NCBI GenBank assembly: GCA_937910905.1
Contig: CALEPV010000022.1
Location: 1 to 14,704 of the forward strand
DNA length: 14,704 nt
Direction of reading: 5' to 3'
Source of the DNA: an uncultured Prevotellaceae bacterium
GTDB lineage: Bacteria > Bacteroidota > Bacteroidia > Bacteroidales > Bacteroidaceae
Shown piece by piece: positions 1 through 6,162 of this stretch; within the stretch, counting starts at the first letter, position 1; the number at the start of each line of letters is the position of its first letter. The notes below the pieces were generated by a model. That model did no database searches. It saw nothing but the letters and a program-made list of their open reading frames with translations, and was not told the origin of the DNA. The position numbers were made by a program, and so were the translations under genes.

Positions 1-36
1 TTGTGATTGCACATATATATATAAGTGCAATCACAA
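1..36. repeat. Perfect 12-bp inverted repeat at window start
   Basis: The arms TTGTGATTGCAC (1-12) and GTGCAATCACAA (25-36) are exact reverse complements around a 12-base A/T spacer, so the RNA or DNA can form a stem-loop. It could be the terminator or 3' hairpin of a gene upstream of the window, an operator, or one half of a larger element cut by the window edge. No T-run follows it. Short direct repeats follow (TGTGAATC TGTGAATT near 63-78). Confidence 0.6.
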
Positions 37-120
37 ATCACAACATGCTGCCGCACAAAACTGTGAATCTGTGAATTCTATTCTATTCAGGATTTGTGTC
101 TATATGTGAAAAATAAGATG

Positions 121-128
121 TATCTTTG
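121..128 (+). promoter_or_regulatory. Candidate Bacteroidetes -7 box for the glycosyltransferase gene
   Basis: TATCTTTG matches the Bacteroidetes -7 consensus TAnnTTTG and lies 63 bases before the ATG at 192. A TTTG at 93-96 could serve as the -33 box, but its spacing of 24 bases is longer than the usual 19-21, so the promoter is only moderately supported. The remaining part of 1-191 contains no credible gene. Confidence 0.45.
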
Positions 129-191
129 CAGCCGAAATTAGGGATATGGTGTACGAAGATGCCCAAATAGGTCGACAAAGCCCGTAGGATA

Positions 192-938
192 ATGGACGTA
201 TTTAATATCAATATAGAATTTGACCCTCAGCTGATAAGAGACACTATAGAGCGACACATCAAGGAACGTAAGAAAGCTTATGTCTGTGTGGTAGATGCCA
301 ATGTGATATCTGTAGCACAGAAGGACTTGAAGTATCGCGAAGTGGTGAACAGTGCCACTATAGGCACATGTGATGGTAGCTCTATCGCCAAGATGGTCAA
401 TATGATATATGGTACTGACTACCATGCATATAATGGGCCAGAGATGTTTGAAACCTATATTGAGCAGCCGTACAAGCATGTTTTATTGGGTAATAGGGTT
501 GCTAAAATAGAGCAGATTCGTTCCAAGGTAAAGGAGAAAGGACTCGATTTGGATATTAATCATGTGGATGTGCCTTTTCTGCCAGTTGAGGAGTTTGATT
601 ATGAGGCTATTGCCAGGCAGATAAACGAATTAAAGCCAGACATCATATGGGTGAGTCTGGGTGCTCCCAAGCAAGATCAGTTTATTGCAAACATACTGCC
701 ATATGTTGAGCAGGGTGTATTCTTTGGTATAGGTGCCGCATTTAACTTTTACACTGGTGAGTTGCATAACAGCAAGCATGAATTCGGTGGTTTGAAGTTT
801 ATATGGCTGGAGCGAATACTCAAGGAACCGAAGAAACAACTGAGACGTGTCGGAGGATTCCTGAGAGTTATGCCTAGGATGTACTGGGAAGAGTGGAAGA
901 GGGCCAAGCAATCTAGAACGTTGAACACCGACAGATGA
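192..938 (+). CDS. WecG/TagA/CpsF-family glycosyltransferase
   Basis: Members of this family transfer a sugar (ManNAc or ManNAcA in the characterised WecG and TagA enzymes) from a UDP donor to an undecaprenyl-diphosphate-linked first sugar, at the inner face of the cytoplasmic membrane. The 248-residue length is normal. Family landmarks visible are the early DANVIS segment (35-40), an Asp-Gly pair at 61-62 corresponding to the conserved Asp thought to be catalytic in TagA, NGPEMFE, the core WVSLGAPKQ, GIGAAFNF, and a basic C-terminal tail with LKEPKKQLRR, the part that in TagA contacts the membrane. There is no signal peptide. The next gene begins only 7 bases after the stop, so the two are cotranscribed. 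The start follows an AGGATA-like sequence. The donor sugar cannot be predicted. With the WecA-like enzyme at 2325, this would give the first two steps of polysaccharide repeat-unit assembly. Confidence 0.9.
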   Translation: MDVFNINIEFDPQLIRDTIERHIKERKKAYVCVVDANVISVAQKDLKYREVVNSATIGTCDGSSIAKMVNMIYGTDYHAYNGPEMFETYIEQPYKHVLLGNRVAKIEQIRSKVKEKGLDLDINHVDVPFLPVEEFDYEAIARQINELKPDIIWVSLGAPKQDQFIANILPYVEQGVFFGIGAAFNFYTGELHNSKHEFGGLKFIWLERILKEPKKQLRRVGGFLRVMPRMYWEEWKRAKQSRTLNTDR

Positions 939-945
939 ATCAAAG

Positions 946-2094
946 ATGAGGATACTGATTACGGGAATCCATGGTTTTGTGGGTTCGAATCTTGTTGAGG
1001 CTCTGAAGGGAGAGAATACTATATATGGGGTGGACATTGTGTCGCCGCAGAAGGATGGCGTGCAGCGCACCTTTGGGTGGGAACAGCTGGACGCGGACCA
1101 GATGCCAGAGGTGGATGCGATAGTTCATCTGGCGGGATTGGCACATGATGTGAAGACGGGAGGCATAGGTCAGGAGGATGAGCATATGCGTGTGAACTGC
1201 GGGCTGACGCAGAAAGCGTTTGACTACTTCCTGGCACATGACGAAATAAAGAAGTTCATCTTCTTCAGCACAGTAAAGGCTGCAGCTGAGCGAGTGGATG
1301 GTGTTCTGACAGAGGATGTCGTTCCTGCTCCTGTCGGACCTTACGGGGAATCCAAAATAGCGGCAGAGCGCTATATACTAGCGCAGTTCAAGGAGTTCAA
1401 GGAGTTCAAGGAGTTCAAGGAGTTCAAGGAGTTCAAGAAGTTCAAGGAGCTCAATGTTCAAGAAGGTCAAGGTCAAGAATTAGAGAATTTGAGAATGGAT
1501 TCAACATCTAAAAACCCGAAAGACGCTGAACCTGAAACCTGGCATCCGAAACCTGAAACCTGGAACCTGAAACCTGAACCCTGGAACTTGAAACCTGAAA
1601 CCCCTGCGAAGCAGGTGTATATCTTCAGACCTTGCATGATACATGGACCGGGGAACAAGGGGAATCTAAACTTGCTGTATAGCGTAGTACGAAAGGGTAT
1701 TCCTTGGCCGCTGGGCGCGTATGAGAACCGAAGGACGTTTACATCGGTGGCGAATGTATGTTTCGCTGTGAACGGTGTGCTGACCCAGGACGTGCCGTCT
1801 GGCATATACAATCTTTGCGATGATGAGGCTCTGTCTACAAACGAGCTGATAGAGGAGATCTGTCAGTCGATAGGCAAGAAGGCGCATATATGGAAGTTGC
1901 CAAAGGGACTGATGAATGGGGTGGCAAAGGTTGGCGGATGGCTGCACTTACCACTTAATCCTGAGCGACTTAGGAAGCTGACTGAGAACTATGTGTCGTC
2001 CAACGGGAAGATCAAGCGTGCGCTGGCTATTGAGAGGATGCCAGTAGATGCAAGGGCTGGCTTGCGGCATACATTCGAAGCTTTTGCCAAGTAG
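946..2094 (+). CDS. NAD-dependent epimerase/dehydratase (SDR) with in-frame repeat insertion
   Basis: This is an extended short-chain dehydrogenase/reductase of the sugar-nucleotide epimerase/dehydratase/reductase type, soluble and cytosolic, expected to modify an NDP-sugar for the surface polysaccharide. The Rossmann motif is GIHGFVG (7-13), followed by VHLAGLAHDV, the catalytic Ser region FFST (106-109) and the catalytic YxxxK at Tyr133-Lys137. The C-terminal substrate domain resumes at VYIFRPCMIHGPGNKGNLN and continues through GIPWPLGAYENRRTFTS. Between YILAQ (end of the catalytic helix) and VYIFRP (next core strand) lie about 74 residues, 148-222, made of FKE repeats, a Gln/Glu/Asn-rich link and PETWNLK repeats. 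Relatives normally have a short loop here. Removing them gives about 308 residues, a normal length. The frame is intact on both sides, so the gene is probably still functional, with a long surface loop. The exact reaction is not identifiable. Confidence 0.88.
   Translation: MRILITGIHGFVGSNLVEALKGENTIYGVDIVSPQKDGVQRTFGWEQLDADQMPEVDAIVHLAGLAHDVKTGGIGQEDEHMRVNCGLTQKAFDYFLAHDEIKKFIFFSTVKAAAERVDGVLTEDVVPAPVGPYGESKIAAERYILAQFKEFKEFKEFKEFKEFKKFKELNVQEGQGQELENLRMDSTSKNPKDAEPETWHPKPETWNLKPEPWNLKPETPAKQVYIFRPCMIHGPGNKGNLNLLYSVVRKGIPWPLGAYENRRTFTSVANVCFAVNGVLTQDVPSGIYNLCDDEALSTNELIEEICQSIGKKAHIWKLPKGLMNGVAKVGGWLHLPLNPERLRKLTENYVSSNGKIKRALAIERMPVDARAGLRHTFEAFAK
1387..1449 (+). repeat. 9-bp tandem repeat TTCAAGGAG, seven units, inside the epimerase gene
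   Basis: Seven consecutive 9-base units, five exact copies then TTCAAGAAG and a last TTCAAGGAG, encode Phe-Lys-Glu repeats in frame. Degenerate relatives (GTTCAAGAAG, GTCAAGGTCAAG) follow to about 1480. Because the unit is a multiple of three, slippage would change loop length without shifting the frame. Confidence 0.95.
1531..1604 (+). repeat. 21-bp tandem repeat (CCTGAAACCTGGAACCTGAAA type), about 3.5 units, inside the epimerase gene
   Basis: Units at 1531-1551, 1552-1572 and 1573-1593, with a partial unit at 1594-1604, encode PETWHPK, PETWNLK, PEPWNLK and PETP. Within a unit the shorter phrase CCTGAAAC recurs, so this looks like a second, independent low-complexity repeat placed next to the FKE array in the same loop. 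Confidence 0.93.
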
Positions 2095-2164
2095 GTTTGC
2101 TGCATTTTTGACTACTGCTCATTAAAATCCTCGCAGAATCCGTCATTGACAAGCAGAAATGTTG

Positions 2165-2172
2165 TAACTTTG
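2165..2172 (+). promoter_or_regulatory. Candidate -7 box for the WecA-like gene
   Basis: TAACTTTG matches TAnnTTTG. No good TTTG lies 19-21 bases upstream; the nearest is ATTG at 2145-2148, spacing 16. If used, the transcript would start near 2179 and leave a leader of about 145 bases, which holds the stem-loop at 2210-2279. The gap 2095-2324 contains no open frame I would call. Confidence 0.4.
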
Positions 2173-2209
2173 CAGCAAACTTATCAAACAATCGAAACCA
2201 AAGATAGAT

Positions 2210-2279
2210 TATAACATCTAAAAGGACGAAACAAGCGAAAATGATTTTAGTGTTTTCCGCGTCTTTCGATGTAGTTATA
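2210..2279 (+). promoter_or_regulatory. Imperfect stem-loop in the leader of the WecA-like gene
   Basis: TATAAC (2210-2215) pairs with GTTATA (2274-2279). Further in, ATC...AAAGGACG (2216-2227) pairs imperfectly with CGTCTTTCGAT (2260-2270), and the loop region has weaker complementarity. It lies between the candidate promoter and the start codon. It may be a leader structure, a fold controlling expression, or a dispersed intergenic repeat. No known riboswitch class is recognised. Confidence 0.4.
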
Positions 2280-2311
2280 TAGAAGTCACTAACTACTTTA
2301 TCCCCTTCGCG

Positions 2312-2318
2312 AGGGAGG
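2312..2318 (+). promoter_or_regulatory. Strong Shine-Dalgarno site for the WecA-like gene
   Basis: AGGGAGG, followed by AA, lies 6 bases before the ATG at 2325, unusually strong for a Bacteroidetes gene, and fixes the start. Its 5' half can pair in a small hairpin, CCCT-TCGCG-AGGG (2303-2315), which might partly hide it. Confidence 0.6.
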
Positions 2319-2324
2319 AATGAC

Positions 2325-3353
2325 ATGTTGACGTATATAATCATAGGAATACTTCTGATAGCTGCTGAGCTGGTGTACTTCAGGCTGGCTGACCGTTTCA
2401 ACATCATAGATAAACCTAACGAGCGCAGTTCGCACACAAGGATTGTTCTGCGAGGCGGGGGAGTGATATATATCATTGGCCTGTGGATATGGAGCGCTTT
2501 CTTTGGGTTCCAGTATCCATGGTTCCTGGTGGCAGCTACGATGCTGGCAATAGTGAACATGGCGGACGATATTCACTCTCAGCCGAAAAGCGTCAGGCTT
2601 TTATTTCAGTTTGTAGCTGTGGCGATGATTTTCTATGGTGCCGGTCTGATGCAGTTGAGTCTCTGGTGGGCTATAGCTATCGGGCTGGTAGTCTGCGTGG
2701 GAATCATCAATGCGTACAACTTCATGGACGGCATTAACGGCATCAATGGAGGGTACACATTTGCAGTATTGATACCAATCTTGGTTGAATGTCTAAGGTT
2801 GAAAGACGAGAGTGGTGCAAGCTTCGTGGATGAAAGTCTGCTCATAGTGGCGATGATAGCCAACTTCGTGTTCTGCCTATTCAACTTCCGACCGAAAGGA
2901 ATGGCCAAATGCTTTGCAGGCGATGTAGGCAGCGAAGTAGCGGCCTTTATTGTGATATTCGCATTGGGACTGTTGATACTGTACACAGGCGACTATTCCT
3001 ATCTGGTCTTCCTGGCCGTATATGGCGTGGATGCTGTACTGACAATCTGCCACCGCTTCATGTTGCATGAGAACGTGGGCGAGGCACACCGCAAACATGC
3101 TTACCAGCTGATGGCCAATGAGCTGGGTATGGAGCACACTGTCGTTTCTGCCATATACATGGTGCTGCAGTCGCTGATTGCTTTTGGCATGATGCTGATT
3201 CCAGCTACACCCGCCTGGCATTGGGGATACTTCGCAGGCGTATGCCTGGTGCTGGCAGTAGCATATTTGTTGTTTATGAAGAAGAACTACCATTTGCATG
3301 AGGAGTACCTTGCTTCGTTGCATTCGACCACGATAAAGTTTAGTGATGGTTAA
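2325..3353 (+). CDS. WecA/MraY-family undecaprenyl-phosphate sugar-1-phosphate transferase
   Basis: This is an integral membrane enzyme of glycosyltransferase family 4 (MraY/WecA/WbpL), which moves a sugar-1-phosphate from a UDP-sugar to undecaprenyl phosphate and so starts a polysaccharide or O-antigen unit. The 342 residues consist of about ten hydrophobic segments. Visible motifs are an early conserved segment ERSSHTR...RGGG (33-46), the Asp pair at 81-82 (MADD), NFMDGINGINGG (132-143), GDVGS (199-203) and the cytoplasmic AHRKHAYQ (254-261), all typical of the WecA/WbpL branch. The donor is probably UDP-GlcNAc or a related N-acetylated sugar, which sequence alone cannot settle. Such initiating enzymes often close Bacteroidales polysaccharide operons. 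The last codons (Ser-Asp-Gly-stop) lie inside the left arm of the hairpin element at 3343-3517, so that element sets the present C-terminus. Confidence 0.9.
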   Translation: MLTYIIIGILLIAAELVYFRLADRFNIIDKPNERSSHTRIVLRGGGVIYIIGLWIWSAFFGFQYPWFLVAATMLAIVNMADDIHSQPKSVRLLFQFVAVAMIFYGAGLMQLSLWWAIAIGLVVCVGIINAYNFMDGINGINGGYTFAVLIPILVECLRLKDESGASFVDESLLIVAMIANFVFCLFNFRPKGMAKCFAGDVGSEVAAFIVIFALGLLILYTGDYSYLVFLAVYGVDAVLTICHRFMLHENVGEAHRKHAYQLMANELGMEHTVVSAIYMVLQSLIAFGMMLIPATPAWHWGYFAGVCLVLAVAYLLFMKKNYHLHEEYLASLHSTTIKFSDG

Positions 3354-3517
3354 AAAAAATAACTTGGGACGATTTTATAGGAAAGGATTACCACTCATCT
3401 TTTTGGCTTCTTTGCCTCCACTCATCAGTCACGTAGCCCGCTACGCTCCTTCTTCGTGAAGACAAATAAGCTCAAAAATATGAGGCAAATCGTCCCAAGT
3501 TATTATTTAACCATCAC
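3343..3517. mobile_element. MITE-like 175-bp hairpin element with about 31-33-bp terminal inverted repeats
   Basis: The left arm 3343-3375 (GTGATGGTTAAA...TAACTTGGGACGATTT) is nearly the exact reverse complement of 3487-3517; the only differences are in the A/T run. Inner segments also pair: 3393-3419 with 3460-3486, and a central CGTAGC-CC-GCTACG at 3432-3445. The whole unit can therefore fold into one long hairpin. TTA flanks it directly on both sides (3340-3342 and 3518-3520), which fits a 3-bp target duplication but is too short to prove it. There is no open frame inside. Alternatives are a large 3' stabilising or terminator hairpin, or a dispersed intergenic repeat. Confidence 0.65.
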
Positions 3518-3569
3518 TTAATGTCCAATGTGTACCTAAATCGATTCCACCCCTCCCTGTGATCTTTTC

Positions 3570-3587
3570 GTCCCTACGGGACTTTTT
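3570..3587 (+). terminator. Candidate Rho-independent terminator upstream of the cupin gene
   Basis: GTCCC-TAC-GGGAC is followed directly by TTTTT. The stem is only 5 bp but G/C rich. It lies 34 bases before the ATG of the cupin gene, so it may end the polysaccharide transcript or act as an attenuator. I see no good TAnnTTTG box for the cupin between 3518 and 3621. Confidence 0.45.
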
Positions 3588-3621
3588 CAAGCTGATTCAA
3601 CAATCAACTTAACAAAAAGCT

Positions 3622-4050
3622 ATGGTAATAACGCAAGCATTGATGGATGAGCTGACGGCGAAGGCAAAGGAGTCGCCGAGGCTGCGGATGAACTACGACC
3701 TGCGGAATTCTGCAGAAGATAAGAGTCAGCGTATGCTCAACGCTATTGAGCCGGGCAGCCCATTGGCTATACATAGGCATCGCCATAGCTCGGAGACGGT
3801 AGTATGTCTGCGTGGCCGGCTTGTGGAAGAGTACTATCAAGAGATTGAGGGTGGAGCTGAAGACTATAATGGCCCAAAGGCTCAAAAGGTTCAAGAAATA
3901 GAGCTTTCACCTAATGGGCCAGTGGTGGCTGTGAACATACCGGCAGGCCAGTGGCATACGGTGAAAGTGCTGGAGAGTGGAACAGTGATTATGGAGGTGA
4001 AGGATGGCGCGTATGAACCGCTCCAAGAGGTGGACGTGCTGGCGTGCTAA
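3622..4050 (+). CDS. WbuC-family cupin-fold metalloprotein
   Basis: The protein is a 142-residue single-domain cupin resembling WbuC, a family of unknown reaction commonly encoded in O-antigen and capsule loci. The first cupin motif contains HRHRHSSETVVCLRG with His51, His53, His55 and Glu58 as likely metal ligands. The second motif is VVAVNIPAGQWHTV with His112. N-terminal segment RLRMNYDLRNS and ELSPNGPVVAVNIPAG are the other family hallmarks. It is cytosolic, with no signal peptide. Its position after the WecA-like gene supports a role in sugar modification for the same polysaccharide, but nothing identifies the substrate. The stop codon overlaps that of the convergent 62-residue gene on the other strand (shared CTAA at 4047-4050). 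Confidence 0.87.
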   Translation: MVITQALMDELTAKAKESPRLRMNYDLRNSAEDKSQRMLNAIEPGSPLAIHRHRHSSETVVCLRGRLVEEYYQEIEGGAEDYNGPKAQKVQEIELSPNGPVVAVNIPAGQWHTVKVLESGTVIMEVKDGAYEPLQEVDVLAC

Positions 4051-4235
4051 AGCATCTGCTTAAAAGAATTGCATTGCAGCGTAACTTCCTCATCATCAAG
4101 ATGTGGGGCGTATGCGTGCAACCACTCCTTGAAGGCCTCGATTGCACGCATACGCTCTTGTACCCTACCAACTTTCAGCCCGCTGGCATAGGGCGTATGT
4201 GGCAGTAGTGCTCTGTTGAAATTGCCGTCGCTCAT
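4047..4235 (-). CDS. Small conserved-looking hypothetical protein (62 aa)
   Basis: The function is not recognised. The ATG lies 12 bases after the stop codon of the nucleoside phosphorylase gene on the same strand, so it would be the last gene of the ispE unit. The protein is soluble, with a basic N-terminal half (RALLPHTPYASGLKVGRVQER) and an amphipathic helix (MRAIEAFKEWLHAYA) before an acidic LDDEE. From memory, short Bacteroidales hypothetical proteins with a similar 'NRALLP...YASGL' opening exist, but this could not be verified. It is more plausible as a gene than as a chance frame because it exactly fills the gap between two genes and its stop interlocks with the cupin stop. Confidence 0.6.
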   Translation of the reverse strand: MSDGNFNRALLPHTPYASGLKVGRVQERMRAIEAFKEWLHAYAPHLDDEEVTLQCNSFKQML

Positions 4236-4247
4236 GTTGTATGCAGG

Positions 4248-5120
4248 CTATATGCGTTCCAGTACCATTTGTATCAGGCCGTCAATCGTACCTTTGTAGC
4301 CTGTGTTGGCTTCGCCGGCAAGCCGGTTGGCAATCACCATGCAGCATGTCATAGCGTGGTGTCCCATAAGACGAGCCAAGCCAGCTAATGCGCTGCTTTC
4401 CATCTCGAAGTTTGTGATGCGCCACCCCTCATACTCGAAGGCCTCCACCTTGCGGTTCTGTGCGGGGTCGGCCAGCGGTATGCGCAGTTCGCGTCCTTGC
4501 GGACCGAAGAAACCTCCACAGGCTATGGTCACGCCGCGTACCATTTCCTTGCCTCCGATACGTTCAATCAGAGTTGGGTCGGCATCAATCACATAAGGGG
4601 CGCACAACAGCGGATTCCAATGCATATGCTCTTTGAAAGCCTGCTCAAATGCCAGGTCGCACACGTCGTTGCGGCCTGCGTAGAAGTTAAGCAGACCATC
4701 GAAGCCGATGCTCTTGGCTGAGGCTATGTATGTGCCAACGGGTGTGTTGGGCTGCAGGCCTCCGCAGGTGCCTATCCGTACCAGCTCCAGCTGTCGCAGT
4801 TCGGTGCGCTCAGTACGTGTCTCAAAGTCTATGTTTGCCAAAGCGTCCAGCTCGTTGACTACGATGTCGATGTTGTCGCAGCCGATACCTGTGCTGACTA
4901 CAGTAATGCGCTTGCCGCGATAGGTGCCAGTTATGGTGTGGAACTCACGACTCTCGATGTCGCACTCCAGCGAATCGAAGTGCTGTGCAACGGTCTGTAC
5001 GCGGCCAGGGTCGCCTACGAGTATCACTTTGTCTGCCAGCTGTTCGGGACGAACATGCAGGTGGAACACGCTTCCGTCCTCGTTGATTATCAGTTCTGAT
5101 GGTGCGAAGTACTTGCTCAT
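4248..5120 (-). CDS. Nucleoside phosphorylase, uridine phosphorylase-like
   Basis: This PNP/UDP-family enzyme (nucleoside phosphorylase I fold) splits a nucleoside with phosphate into a free base and ribose-1-phosphate in cytosolic salvage. The length of 290 residues is slightly long because of an N-terminal extension (1-32). Landmarks are GDPGR (36-40, phosphate site), VVSTGIG (74-80), RIGTCGG (115-121) and NFEMESSA (237-244), whose Met240-Glu241 would hold the ribose. The GFFGPQGR stretch has Gln208 and Arg210 with the Gln-x-Arg spacing that reads uracil in E. coli uridine phosphorylase, so pyrimidine specificity is the better guess. Purine activity is not excluded. It follows ispE by 45 bases and precedes the 62-residue gene by 12, so the three probably share a transcript. 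Confidence 0.88.
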   Translation of the reverse strand: MSKYFAPSELIINEDGSVFHLHVRPEQLADKVILVGDPGRVQTVAQHFDSLECDIESREFHTITGTYRGKRITVVSTGIGCDNIDIVVNELDALANIDFETRTERTELRQLELVRIGTCGGLQPNTPVGTYIASAKSIGFDGLLNFYAGRNDVCDLAFEQAFKEHMHWNPLLCAPYVIDADPTLIERIGGKEMVRGVTIACGGFFGPQGRELRIPLADPAQNRKVEAFEYEGWRITNFEMESSALAGLARLMGHHAMTCCMVIANRLAGEANTGYKGTIDGLIQMVLERI

Positions 5121-5165
5121 AACTCTTGCTGATTAGAATGTTTATAAGGAGTATGTAATCATACG

Positions 5166-5978
5166 TTATTCCAAAGTCCGTTGGCGCACGAAGCAACCTG
5201 AGAATTTCTCCTCGACGTGCTCCAGCGGCTGGCGGAACAGTCCGAATATGGCAGAGCCGCTGCCGCTCATGGAGGCGTATGTCGCTCCGAGGTCGAGCAG
5301 CTGATCCTTGATGGCGGCTATGTCGGGGTGAGCAGCGAACACGCTGGCCTCAAAGTCGTTGACCACTCGTCCCTGCCACGTCTCAAGGGGCTGTTGCAGA
5401 AGCTCTGGCAGGCTGTGTTCCGGCTGTGCAGGACGTACGGCAGAGTAGGCTTCGCGTGTAGAAACAATCACGTCAGGCTTGACAAGCACCAGCGTCCAGC
5501 CTGCCAGCGATAGCTCAATAGGATCGAAAATGTTGCCTATACCAGTGGCAAATACTGGCTTGTTCTGTACAAAGAAGGCGCAGTCGGCACCTATCGACGA
5601 CAGTCGTTGTACCATTTCGGCATAGCTCATACCAAGTTGGAACTTCTCGTTCAGCAACTTGAGCATAAAGGCTGCATCGCTGCTGCCGCCCCCCAATCCT
5701 GCACCCGAGGGAATGTGCTTGTACAGGTAGATGTCAAGCGACGGAAGTTCGTAGTCCTGCTGCACCATGCGCAGCACCTTGATTACCAGGTTGTCGCCTG
5801 CAGCGCAGTCGAGTGGTGTGCCGGCCATGCGGAACGATGGCACTTCGGCTTGCTGGACTTCCAGCGCATCCTGGAGCGGGATGGGGTAGAACACCGTTTC
5901 GATATTGTGGTATCCATCCTCGCGACGTGACACGATGTTAAGTCCGAGGTTTATCTTGGCATTTGGGTATACAATCAT
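5166..5978 (-). CDS. ispE: 4-diphosphocytidyl-2-C-methyl-D-erythritol kinase (IspE)
   Basis: IspE phosphorylates CDP-methylerythritol at the 2-hydroxyl with ATP, the fourth step of the non-mevalonate isoprenoid pathway, in the cytosol. It is a GHMP kinase of 270 residues, a normal length. Visible motifs are NAKINLGLNI (6-15) with the catalytic Lys8, DGYHNIETVF (21-30), the glycine-rich ATP loop PSGAGLGGGSSDAA (90-103), and IGADCAFF with the catalytic Asp132. The C-terminal MSGSGSAIFGLF is the third GHMP motif. The start MIVYPNAKINL is the only sensible one and is downstream of a TAnnTTTG box on the minus strand. As the first gene of a three-gene minus-strand unit it is the only pathway member here. 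Confidence 0.96.
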   Translation of the reverse strand: MIVYPNAKINLGLNIVSRREDGYHNIETVFYPIPLQDALEVQQAEVPSFRMAGTPLDCAAGDNLVIKVLRMVQQDYELPSLDIYLYKHIPSGAGLGGGSSDAAFMLKLLNEKFQLGMSYAEMVQRLSSIGADCAFFVQNKPVFATGIGNIFDPIELSLAGWTLVLVKPDVIVSTREAYSAVRPAQPEHSLPELLQQPLETWQGRVVNDFEASVFAAHPDIAAIKDQLLDLGATYASMSGSGSAIFGLFRQPLEHVEEKFSGCFVRQRTLE

Positions 5979-6014
5979 TGCATTAGGGATTTAGCTATGT
6001 TCATGTTCTACTGA

Positions 6015-6022
6015 CAAAGCTA
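6015..6022 (-). promoter_or_regulatory. Candidate -7 box for ispE
   Basis: Read on the minus strand this is TAGCTTTG, a perfect TAnnTTTG, 36 bases upstream of the ispE ATG. A matching -33 TTTG at the usual 19-21 spacing is absent, so support is partial. It lies in the 184-base divergent intergenic region shared with the metalloprotease promoter. Confidence 0.45.
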
Positions 6023-6103
6023 TCAATAAATAGCCGAATGTCGTTGCTCCACGAGCCAAAAGATGCGCCGGCAGCGTTCAGAATGAGCATTTTGGTTCAA
6101 AAC

Positions 6104-6135
6104 TTTGGCTTAATGTGCAAAATAGAGTACCTTTG
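6104..6135 (+). promoter_or_regulatory. Bacteroidetes promoter for the metalloprotease operon
   Basis: TTTG at 6104-6107 and TACCTTTG at 6128-6135 are separated by 20 bases, which fits both boxes and the spacing of the Bacteroides consensus (TTTG, 19-21 bases, TAnnTTTG). Transcription would start near 6142. It would exclude an ATG at 6115 and leaves about 20 bases of leader before the ATG at 6163. Confidence 0.75.
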
Positions 6136-6162
6136 CACGATATTATGAGAAGCACGGAGTAT

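Noticed and set aside
1..36. Invertible promoter (phase variation) at the left edge
   Set aside because: Only one hairpin is visible. Inversion needs two separated inverted copies around a promoter and an associated recombinase, none of which is seen here.
138..479. 113-residue minus-strand frame at the left edge
   Set aside because: It overlaps the glycosyltransferase gene, and its composition looks like a reverse-strand shadow.
1387..1608. Frameshift or pseudogene call for the epimerase
   Set aside because: The conserved residues on both sides of the repeats are in the same frame and no key motif is lost.
2027..2560. 177-residue minus-strand frame spanning the leader and start of the WecA-like gene
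   Set aside because: It overlaps a strongly supported membrane enzyme and part of the epimerase, and resembles no family.
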